Assembly (NCBI GenBank): GCA_949383255.1
Contig: CASJPF010000027.1
Coordinates: forward strand, 1 to 45,532
Length of the DNA: 45,532 bases
Origin: Lachnospiraceae bacterium
GTDB taxonomy: Bacteria > Bacillota > Clostridia > Lachnospirales > Lachnospiraceae
Reading direction: 5' to 3'
The position numbers were made by a program, and so were the translations under genes. The notes below the pieces were generated by a model. The model worked only from the letters and a program-made list of their open reading frames with translations, did no database searches and was not told the origin of the DNA. This document shows positions 15,414-22,964 of this stretch, piece by piece. Within the stretch, counting starts at the first letter, position 1, and the number at the start of each line of letters is the position of its first letter.

Positions 15414-17206
15414 TCTATAATATACTTACATCTTGAATTTTTGAGATATATACCATATATCTCTTTTTCTTTCTCAAAATAATAAAAATCACTCATATAG
15501 TATATTACTTCTGACCATTTATCTAAATCTTTATCTGACATTCCATCCTTCTCCAATATTTGAGATAGATTATTCACAAAATACGGTAACACAGATGCCT
15601 TTCCACAGCATAATTCATTTTTAAGCCCTTCAACAGCCCCTTTCCAATCCTTACATCGATGCACATAATTATTAAGAAAAAGTGCATAAGAGCGGTATCT
15701 ATACCTAACGTCCACTTTACTGCTGCGCATTCTCTGTAAAACGTTTTTATATATCATCATTGCCTCCCCCTCCCGCCTGGTTTCATCAAGCAAAATGCAG
15801 ATATTATTGATAACCAGCACCTCATTTCTCATCGGGATATGATAAAGGATCATCTGGTCATATTCCATAACTCCTTCTAATAACACTTTCATTATCTTCA
15901 AGGCATCCTGCGCAGTGATTTCCTTGAGATGATAGGCAATCATAGTTTCATGAAGCGCTATCACCCTTTGATTTTCCCCAATCTCTATATCAATGCATTT
16001 CTTTAATTCTTTCAAAAGCCCTTTCGCATCTGTATATTTGCGGTGCATCTGCAGTTTGTCTATCCGGCTCCGAAGTTCCATTATCTCAAACGAGTCCGTC
16101 ACTACATACCCGTTATACCGCCCCTTTTCCATACCAATTTTCTTTATCATCTTCTCAAAGGTCTTTTTGTTTGGCGATGTCTTTCCAGTTTCTACCCGGG
16201 AAATGGAGCCTGTATCCTGATAAATCCCTTCTGCAAATTCCTCCTGTGTCATACCTTTCGCTTTCCGCTCATCCCGGACTAATTCATAATCCAGATGGTA
16301 TTCTCTCTGACAGCAATTATGAAATATCGCATCAGTAGGATACCACTTCTCCGCAAAAGATTCCCACAAAAAAGTGAGAGCCCTATAATACTGTATCCAC
16401 TTGCTATGTTCTGGTGCAATCCCCAAATTTTCCCCTATCCGAACCATGAGCGCTAATAGCGGCAGTGTAAAATAAATCATTGTATTTCTGCGCAGTCCCT
16501 CCATGCCCTTTTCACAAAGCGTCATTGCCTGCACGTAGTTTCCTTCACTGTAATAAACCCGTGCAAGCAGCCATGCACATTTCGCGTAAATTTTGGCATG
16601 CTCCTCATCATCTGTAAAATATCTGTCTATATATTCCATGCAGATTCTCAGGTGTCCTTTTTCCGTTGATTTATTCTTATCCGGATTTTTTTCAATACTT
16701 ATTTTTTCCAATGCCAGCAGATTCTCCATCTCCACAGTCGAGATAAGGTATGTATTGATCGTATCATACGTGAAACCAGGCATTGTCACATTTACTGCGA
16801 ACCACAAGTTTTCCGCCGCCCTGTCATAGTCCTTGTCAATGTGGTATAAGAGACTGGCTCTCATACGGTACCGATACATTTGATCTACATTCGTTCGCAC
16901 AGGGTATTGTTCCAATATATACGCTGCAGGCGCTCTTTTTCCTTTATAGATTGTCTTCTCCAGCAGGTCACGCACGCGTACCATCCGATACATATCCGCC
17001 TGCAGTATACGCTCAAGCTTATCTGGTGATTTTCCCAGCCGCTGCAACAGCATATCGATCATAAGCGGGTCTGTTTCAAACTGATCTTTCTCAATCTGGT
17101 ACAGCATCTGCGCAGAGCATAAGCCGTCTGACAGTTTTTTCCGTGTTATGCCTTTTTTCTCTCTCCGCATCTGCACAAGCAGATTTCCTATTGTTATATA
17201 TCGCAT
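15410..17206 (-). CDS. Large XRE regulator with two HTH domains and TPR-like repeats
   Basis: The 598-residue protein has an XRE-type HTH at residues 6-58 (LLVQMRREKKGITRKKLSDG), a helical TPR-like region (about 75-300), a second XRE HTH at 306-360 (RDERKAKGMTQEEFAEGIYQ, SISRVETGKTSPN) and another helical-repeat region to the end. HTH plus TPR is the layout of peptide-sensing RRNPP regulators (Rgg, PlcR, PrgX), but those carry one HTH and about 300 residues; this is like two fused units. No membrane span. The GAGAGGA site precedes the ATG at 17206. Its position between the peptide genes and the two RiPP loci suggests control of one or both, as Rgg does for streptococcal RaS-RiPPs. Target and ligand are inference. 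Confidence 0.85.
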   Translation of the reverse strand: MRYITIGNLLVQMRREKKGITRKKLSDGLCSAQMLYQIEKDQFETDPLMIDMLLQRLGKSPDKLERILQADMYRMVRVRDLLEKTIYKGKRAPAAYILEQYPVRTNVDQMYRYRMRASLLYHIDKDYDRAAENLWFAVNVTMPGFTYDTINTYLISTVEMENLLALEKISIEKNPDKNKSTEKGHLRICMEYIDRYFTDDEEHAKIYAKCAWLLARVYYSEGNYVQAMTLCEKGMEGLRRNTMIYFTLPLLALMVRIGENLGIAPEHSKWIQYYRALTFLWESFAEKWYPTDAIFHNCCQREYHLDYELVRDERKAKGMTQEEFAEGIYQDTGSISRVETGKTSPNKKTFEKMIKKIGMEKGRYNGYVVTDSFEIMELRSRIDKLQMHRKYTDAKGLLKELKKCIDIEIGENQRVIALHETMIAYHLKEITAQDALKIMKVLLEGVMEYDQMILYHIPMRNEVLVINNICILLDETRREGEAMMIYKNVLQRMRSSKVDVRYRYRSYALFLNNYVHRCKDWKGAVEGLKNELCCGKASVLPYFVNNLSQILEKDGMSDKDLDKWSEVIYYMSDFYYFEKEKEIYGIYLKNSRCKYIID

Positions 17207-17229
17207 GGATTATCCTCTCGTATACACTT

Positions 17230-17259
17230 ATTATACTGGCGGTCGAAAAGACTGACCGC
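17230..17259 (-). promoter_or_regulatory. Promoter and possible operator of the two-HTH regulator
   Basis: A perfect TATAAT (17235-17230, minus strand) lies 23 bases before the ATG. Just upstream, GCGGTC/GACCGC (17239-17244, 17254-17259) form an inverted repeat within the spacer. No good -35 is seen, which suits an activated or autoregulated promoter. Confidence 0.45.
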
Positions 17260-17410
17260 TCTGAACTGTTCTTTAACGCCAGTCTAACATTGAATAGTAC
17301 ACATGTCAATCGGCATACGTACTGTTCACTCCGTTCCAGTAACAGGTAAGGATCTATTGAAAATCAGAAGCAAAGGACTGTGCTGATAACAGTAATTTTG
17401 ACTTTTTTGA

Positions 17411-17472
17411 ATCGAGTAGGAGGCGGTGACTAGCCGCCGTCCTCTCACAGCATTGTGCACACCGTTCGGCTA
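17411..17472 (-). mobile_element. Scrap of a group II intron 3' end (domain VI and part of V)
   Basis: Read on the minus strand, GTGAGAGGACGGCGGCTAGT followed by CACCGCCTCCTACTCGAT folds into a stem (AGGAcGGCGG/CCGCCtCCT). With its unpaired A near the 3' side and the CTACTCGAT end it looks like domain VI of a bacterial group II intron. The preceding GCCGAACGGTGTGCAC part may be a damaged domain V. The rest of the intron is missing; it abuts the broken ABC exporter. Identified by eye only. Confidence 0.4.
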
Positions 17473-18069
17473 TAAGGTACTTACGGGAAAAATGACGGTT
17501 GGATTTCTCACTATAATATCGACATACTTTTCAATGATTATTTCGTCTGCAACATATTTTTTAAATTTGGCAGGAAATTATCAAGAAACTAAAATATCAG
17601 TAGAAAGGATAAACAAAATCAAAAATGCAGAAAGTGAAATATTTGGAGAAATTCATCTGAATAGTATAAATAAAATTCAAGTTAAAGATTTTTCAATTAA
17701 ATATGGAGAAAAGATTATTATTAATAATTTTAATGTAGAATTAGAAAAAGGAAAGATATATGCAATTCTTGGTGCAAATGGAGCAGGAAAAACAACCTTA
17801 GTGAATTCAATCGTTGGTTTATATAGTGATTTATATGATGGAGAGATACTATTTGATGGAATCTCAATTAAAAAAAGTTAGCTTTAGTAAGAGGACTTTG
17901 CAAAGAATCTATTTTAACAATTATGGACGAGCCGACATCAGCATTGGATACAAAAAGTGTAAATAGTTTATTAGAATGGATAAAAAACAGAAACAAAAAA
18001 GAAATTACATTAATAATAACACACGATGAAAGAATTCTAAAAATCTGTGATAAAATCATAAATTTATGA
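17473..18069 (+). pseudogene. Broken ABC exporter of the Cys-rich RiPP locus
   Basis: What remains is the last membrane segment (GFLTIISTYFSMIISSATYF), the linker and the ATPase start with Walker A (ILGANGAGKTTLVNS). At about 17874 the reading runs into a stop. After a frame change it resumes with LALVRGLC, Walker B (TIMDEPTSALD) and the H-loop (LIITHDERI). The stretch from the Q-loop to the signature, about 60-70 codons, is deleted across an A-rich junction, and the N-terminal membrane part is cut off by the intron scrap. It sits directly before the radical SAM pseudogene, so it was probably the exporter of that peptide. Confidence 0.72.
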
Positions 18070-18078
18070 GGTAATATT

Positions 18079-19601
18079 ATGAATAATGACTATATAAAAG
18101 TTTTTTTTGACAGGATAACTTCACAATATGGAAGATTTAGCAGGCTGTATAAAGTATTTTAAACTAATAAAAGCAAATATATGTATGATGTAGGAACGGG
18201 TAAGGTTTGCCAATGTTCGGAATGTGAATATGATTTTCTCAATGAATTATTACAGAGTGAAAATTTAGATATGGCAATTAATAAAAATGCGAGTAAATAT
18301 GGTGATATGTTTATTGATGAAATCAGTAATTTAATAGAAGGAATAAAAACTCATCATCTTCTTTGTGCAGAAAAGTTAAAGAAATTTGAGCGAAAAGAGA
18401 AAATAGTATTGGAAAAAGCTGAAACAGACTTACAGCAAATTACATTAGAATTAACAGAATGTTGCAACTTAGCTTGTCGATATTGTATATATGGAGAAGA
18501 AAACAGTGATTTTAGAGAATTTGGAAATAGAGTAATGAGCTGGAATGTTGCTAAGGCAGCGGTAGATTATGCATTGGCACATTCAAAAAGAAAAATTGCC
18601 ATAACATTTTATGGGGGAGAACCACTTCTTAATTTTGAGTTACTCAAACAAATTGTGGAGTATACATTGAAAAATAAAGATAATAAAGAATGTACATTTT
18701 CAATGACAACAAATTTGACATTATTGTCAAAAGAAATAGCGCTTTATTTATTGACAATTCCGCAGTTTTCTGTTGTAGGTAGTATTGACGGAAATAAAGA
18801 AGTACACAATCAAAATCGTGTTTATAAAAATGGTAAAGGCTCGTATAATGCTGCCATTTTAGGGCTTAAAAATATAGTTGAAGCATTTGGTGAAAGAGCC
18901 AAAGAGAAATTATATTAAGTATGGTTATAGATACACCGATTAATGATGAACGGCTAGAAAATATTCAAAACTTTTTTGAGCAATTAACGTGGTTCCCCAA
19001 AGAAATTGTAAAAAGAATTTCATATGTTAGACCGCCTTCAAAAAGGGAGATTGCTAGAGTAAAACAATTAAAAGAGGTGTATTCAGAACCGATTGGTGAA
19101 TGGAGTTTAAAAAAGCAACTGGAGGATGGAGAAAGAGTATTATTTACAAATGATTTTTTAGAAAGAGGGTTGTTGTCTATACATAATAGGATATTAGCAA
19201 AAACACCTATACAAAAATATCAATTAAATGGTTGTTGCTATCCCGGAAGCAGGAGATTATATGTAAGTGTAGATGGTAATTTTTCTATTTGTGAATGAAT
19301 AGGGAAAGCGCCTATTTTGGGAAATGTATTTGAGGGAATAAAAAAGGAAGAGTTGCTTAATGAGTATCATAGAAAATATATAGAAAAAAGTATTGTACAG
19401 TGTGCAGAGTGTTAAGCAATAAATTTGTGTGAGATATGTTTTATGGAATGTTATGATCAAATGGGATTTGATTTGGAAAAAAACAACATAGCGTGTGGCA
19501 GAATGAAGCGTTCAATTGAAAGAAATTTAAAAGCCTATTTTTCAATTTTAGAGGATAGACCAGAAATTATAGAAAAGTTAAACACAATAAGTGTTAGCTA
19601 G
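18079..19601 (+). pseudogene. Radical SAM maturase of a Cys-rich peptide, inactivated (CcpM-like)
   Basis: The start at 18079 with GAGG upstream gives MNNDYIKVFFDRITSQYGRF. A TAA at 18160-18162 stops it, but the frame continues into SKYMYDVGTGKVCQCSECEY and the radical SAM motif CNLACRYC with ITFYGGEPLLNF. A frameshift occurs near 18918, a TGA at 19296 (FSICE*IGKAPILGN) and a TAA at about 19413 (CAEC*AINLCEICFMEC). The C-terminal cysteines (GCCYPGS, CAEC, CEICFMEC, ACGRM) are those of a SPASM-type domain. Size and context fit the clostridial Cys-rich peptide maturase group (CLI_3235-class systems). Four lesions make loss of function almost certain, unless read-through occurs. Confidence 0.8.
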
Positions 19602-19615
19602 AAATGGAGGAAAAA

Positions 19616-19807
19616 ATGAAATTAGTAAATGTAGATGGAAGAACACCAGCAGCAATATTAAATGGAATGATGCCACGGGCATGTATTTGCAATACGGGAG
19701 CAAATACTATTTTGCAACGTTTTGGCGATGGCGATAATTGCGCATGCCAATGTAAAGATACAGCAGACAATAATAGCGCCAATCATCAATTAGCTATTAA
19801 GTATTAA
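19616..19807 (+). CDS. Cys-rich RiPP precursor, CLI_3235-like, 63 aa
   Basis: The start at 19616 follows GGAGG by five bases; an ATG at 19604 is part of that ribosome site. The peptide starts MKLVNVDGRTPAAILNG, a leader-like segment, and has five cysteines (23, 25, 42, 44, 46) in CIC and CACQC groups separated by a Gly/Asp/Asn-rich stretch, with an Asn/Gln-rich end. This matches the CLI_3235-class 'bacteriocin' precursors that accompany Cys-rich-peptide radical SAM maturases, expected to carry thioether links. The precursor is intact, while its maturase and exporter are broken. A terminator follows. Confidence 0.7.
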   Translation: MKLVNVDGRTPAAILNGMMPRACICNTGANTILQRFGDGDNCACQCKDTADNNSANHQLAIKY

Positions 19808-19884
19808 CAAAATATATAAATAAGAATAAACACGCTATGTAAAAGAAAGTATCCTTATGTTATAAAAAAAATACAATTTGGGAT

Positions 19885-19928
19885 AAAAACGCCTTGTGGT
19901 CTTTGTAAGATCATATAGGCGTTTTTTA
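19885..19928 (+). terminator. Terminator of the Cys-rich RiPP locus
   Basis: AAAAACGCCT (19885-19894) pairs with AGGCGTTTTT (19917-19926), and the T-run extends to 19927 and beyond. It is a good intrinsic terminator 77 bases after the precursor. Confidence 0.75.
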
Positions 19929-20028
19929 TTTAACCCAAACATCAGCCTACCACAATTTGGCAGATATAACAAAAAGGGAGAAGGCGTATGCTTTTGTCAT
20001 GTCATAACGGGGGAGGAGGTGAACTCGT

Positions 20029-20462
20029 ATAAAGAAACCTTCTTGCTATGATGAAGCGGCAAGAAGGCATCGTTTTGACCGCCTGTGCCAGATGTCGCTC
20101 AAGGGCGAAGCAATCAATTATTATCGGCACATGGATTATCGCAGGGAGCATGAAGCCATGTTTTCTGAACTGGCTGAAAAGGAGCTGAACTAGTTGTTTG
20201 TTATGGATGAGTACGGAGTGGAAAACAGTCATTTTACAGTACATGGATATGACATTGAAGTGAAGGACACCCTGATTGCGGAAGCGTTGCAGGCACTTTC
20301 GGTACGAAAACGGATGTAATACTGCTTTCGTATTTTCTGGAAATGAGTGATGCGGATATGGAGATGAACCTTGCGCGCAGCACAATCCACGAACACAGGA
20401 CACGCTTGCTTGAGATTTTGAGAAAGATTATGGAGGAAAAAGCAGATGCGAAAGAGATATAA
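20029..20462 (+). pseudogene. Tn916-type sigma-like regulator, inactivated
   Basis: GGAGGTGAACTCGT is followed by ATA where the family has its ATG, so the start codon seems lost. The frame then reads KKPSCYDEAARRHRFDRLCQ, MSLKGEAINYYRHMDYRREH and MFSELAEKELN. A TAG falls near 20192 (family: a residue before LFVMDEYGVENSHFTV), and after LIAEALQALS a frameshift is needed to reach LSYFLEMSDADMEMNLARST and the HTH ending EHRTRLLEILRKIMEEKADA. This is the small sigma-like ORF found in Tn916-type conjugative transposons. Confidence 0.7.
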
Positions 20463-20689
20463 GAGCAATGGGATAAGAATTTACTGCCTTTCCATATCAT
20501 AAAGGCAGCATCAGAAGGCGATGTAATGGCAATCAACGAAGTTCTGAAGCATTATGAGGGGTACATAATCACTTTGTCCACCCGAATGATGTATGACGAG
20601 ACCAGCTTCATTTCTGTGTTGATGAAACGCTGCGCCGAAGGCTTGAAACAAAACTGATTACAAAAATACTGGCGTTTGAAGTGGTGTAA
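20446..20689 (+). pseudogene. Tn916-type HTH protein, frameshifted
   Basis: The ATG at 20446 overlaps the previous relic, as in intact elements. After about ten codons a shift is needed to read NLLPFHIIKAASEGDVMAIN and EVLKHYEGYIITLSTRMMYD, and another near 20620 to reach RLETKLITKILAFEVV and the TAA. This is the regulatory helix-turn-helix ORF of Tn916-family elements, now dead. Confidence 0.68.
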
Positions 20690-21195
20690 AGGGTGGTTAG
20701 CTGTCCTTTTCCATAGCTGACAGGTTCAGCGGTGTACCTTGAAAATTGAATACTGTATTGCATATAGGATATGAGGATATACAGATCCACTAAGCAGATG
20801 CGCCATGACATACCTGTTCTGTCTTATGACAGAGTGAACTTGAGGAAATGTTGAAACAGTATATTGAAGCAAAGGTAAGGAGCGAGTGAGATCGGGCAAA
20901 ATGTGTAGCAGTTACATGGGGCGATGAAGCATATCTGTGATAATGATACTTCCGGGTTGCGGAGCAGTCTGCAATCCGGTCAATAAAATGACGGTGCAAG
21001 ACCGATGTGGGCAGTGTAATGAGCTGCCACCTGTATTGCAGTTTTTATCTGCTAATAAATGGGGAGAAGTAGATTCTGCTTATTTATTAGTAGATAAGGT
21101 TGTGCAACGAAATAGGAGGATATTTTAAAAATATATGGAAAAGATGATTGCTTATGGAGGGGAACAAGATATTAAGATATAGTATTTAATTATCT
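20690..21195 (+). other. Remnant non-coding region of a Tn916-like element
   Basis: CTGTCCTTTTCCATAGCTGA at 20701 and the following CAGGTTCAGCGGTG are the conserved sequence seen after the HTH ORF in Tn916-family elements. A short coding-like scrap (SELEEMLKQYIEAKVRSE) occurs at about 20832-20890. An open frame at 20937-21128 has no recognisable similarity and no ribosome site. I see no intact gene. Confidence 0.45.
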
Positions 21196-21303
21196 ATGCT
21201 AAAGCAGTTATTAAATTTGAAGCTAATAAATGAGTTGGAGTATGGGCAAATTCAAAAAAAGTTAGTGCGAGATTATGGAATAGTATTCAATATTACGGCT
21301 TGA
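21196..21303 (+). CDS. Small SHOCT-like protein or fragment, 35 aa
   Basis: Reads MLKQLLNLKLINELEYGQIQ followed by KKLVRDYGIVFNITA. The pattern 'LKQLLxLKLIxExEYxxIxKKL' is that of SHOCT-type helical motifs, and short ORFs like this precede large serine recombinases in clostridial elements. No clear ribosome site is present, and a larger ancestral N-terminus may be missing. Confidence 0.45.
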   Translation: MLKQLLNLKLINELEYGQIQKKLVRDYGIVFNITA

Positions 21304-21369
21304 CTTATGAACTGTATTGCACGATAATAGAATCGAACACTGTGATAGGAATGCAAAAAGGAGGAAGAT

Positions 21370-22379
21370 ATGGAAGTAGAAATTATAAAGGCAAACAATC
21401 CATTTGACGAATCTCCGAAGTCCGAAAAGTAGACCGCTTGAGAGTTGCGGCGTATTGTCGTGTTAGTATGGAAGATAAGGATCAGATTAAAAGCTATAAC
21501 TCAATGATTAAATATTATACAAAACTGATACAGAACAATGCACAGTGGGTATTCGCTGGTGTATATGTAGACAAAGCGATAATGGGGACAAAAGTTGATA
21601 AAAGAGAGGATTTTCAATGACTGATTCAGGACTGCATGGACAGTAAGATTGATATGGTTATTGCTAAGGGCTTACCTCGTTTTGCAAGAAATACGCTGGA
21701 TACTTTAAAATATGTCAGAATGTTAATGGAAAGAAAATTGCTGTCTATTTTAAGGTTGAAAAAATAAATGCTCTAAAATATGGCGAATTTTTAATGACAA
21801 AAGAGTCCAGACAATCTTCAAGCAAAAAGAAAGAGGTTACTGGAAAATTATCTTGAGGGAATTGTGGCACAGGACATCTATGAAGAAACAGATGTAGGAT
21901 ACGAAAGGAAACTATCAGATATAAAAGCTAATTTAGAAATGCTGGAACAGAAAATGGAAGATGAAGTTTCCTTGAAACGTCGGGTAGGGGATTTTAAAAG
22001 GGCATTATCGAAAAATGGTGTGTTGGAGGAGTTTGATAGAGGAATATTTGAGAGTATAATTGAAAAAGTTATAGTCGGTGGCTATGATGAAGATGGAAAC
22101 AAAGATCCCTATAAGATTACTTTCATATATAAAACAGGATTTAAAAATGAAATTGGAAAAGTAAAAGAGCGTTTCGACAAGTCTAAGAGTGTGGGTGATA
22201 AAGCAAAAGAATTGTGTTCCCATATTGTAGACGAGGTAAAAGATGTGTGTTCCTATGTTAGTGAAAACACACGTAGAGACTATAGTGAGACTACAAAGAT
22301 AAGATATTATGAGGGAATATTATCAAGAGTGATTGCGGAGAGAAAGCAGAATTATCTTGAAGAGAACTATAGTATATAG
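21370..22379 (+). pseudogene. Large serine recombinase remnant
   Basis: AGGAGGAAGAT precedes the ATG (MEVEIIKANNPFDESPKSEK), then a TAG and a frame change at about 21431 lead into the resolvase catalytic start (RVAAYCRVSMEDKDQIKSYN; the Ser of YCRVS is the nucleophile). A TGA at about 21618 interrupts before [24 protein letters not shown]. Further shifts follow. The central DNA-binding region is deleted, and the C-terminal coiled-coil region (GIVAQDIYEETDVGYERKLS to RKQNYLEENYSI) is intact from 21864. It is a dead integrase of the TndX type, probably belonging to the Tn916-like relics just upstream. Confidence 0.72.
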
Positions 22380-22468
22380 TGTTATAATAGTCTGAGCGGA
22401 TTAGCGTGCGATGGCGTTTCTATAAATACATGCAGAATTGATTTGATAATGTTCGATTAGGAGGTAAA

Positions 22469-22918
22469 ATGTTATCAACAGTAATTGGTAAAAGATTAAC
22501 AGACATTTATACAGTTGGGTTTATATATTTAGAGGAAGAACAAAGTGAATATACACCTGATTTAAGATGGATTTACTTTGAATTTGAAGATATATTATTA
22601 GAATTTGAATCTATTGAACAATACAGTCGGTTAAGTATGGAAAAGGTTACAGAAGTTCGATATCAATTTGAATGCGATGAAGATATGATCAAAGTTAAAT
22701 CCTCTATTATTGAATTTATTTTGGTTAGTTCAATGCTTGCTAATAATATAGTGAAGGATATAGAACTTATAGATGGTACGCAAAAAAATTGTGCAGCGGC
22801 AAAAATTGTTTTGGAAAATGGACAGATTATATTTATAGATCCTAGTTTTTTACATGGAATAGGAGTAGGGGGGAAAGAACAGGAGGAATACTGGTATTTT
22901 AATAGAAAAATGTTTTGA
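22469..22918 (+). CDS. Hypothetical acidic protein, 149 aa
   Basis: A good ribosome site (AGGAGG, four to five bases before the ATG) supports it. The protein is acidic, soluble and rich in beta strands (MLSTVIGKRLTDIYTVGFIY; IYFEFEDILLEFESIEQYSR; IVLENGQIIFIDPSFLHGIG). I recognise no motif and no catalytic residues. It lies 46 bases before the type III methylase gene and in the same direction, so it may be cotranscribed with the restriction-modification system. Whether it takes part in defence is unknown. Confidence 0.65.
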   Translation: MLSTVIGKRLTDIYTVGFIYLEEEQSEYTPDLRWIYFEFEDILLEFESIEQYSRLSMEKVTEVRYQFECDEDMIKVKSSIIEFILVSSMLANNIVKDIELIDGTQKNCAAAKIVLENGQIIFIDPSFLHGIGVGGKEQEEYWYFNRKMF

Positions 22919-22964
22919 TTTTTGATATAATATCATCAAAATTTGTATCAGAAGGAGAAAGGCT

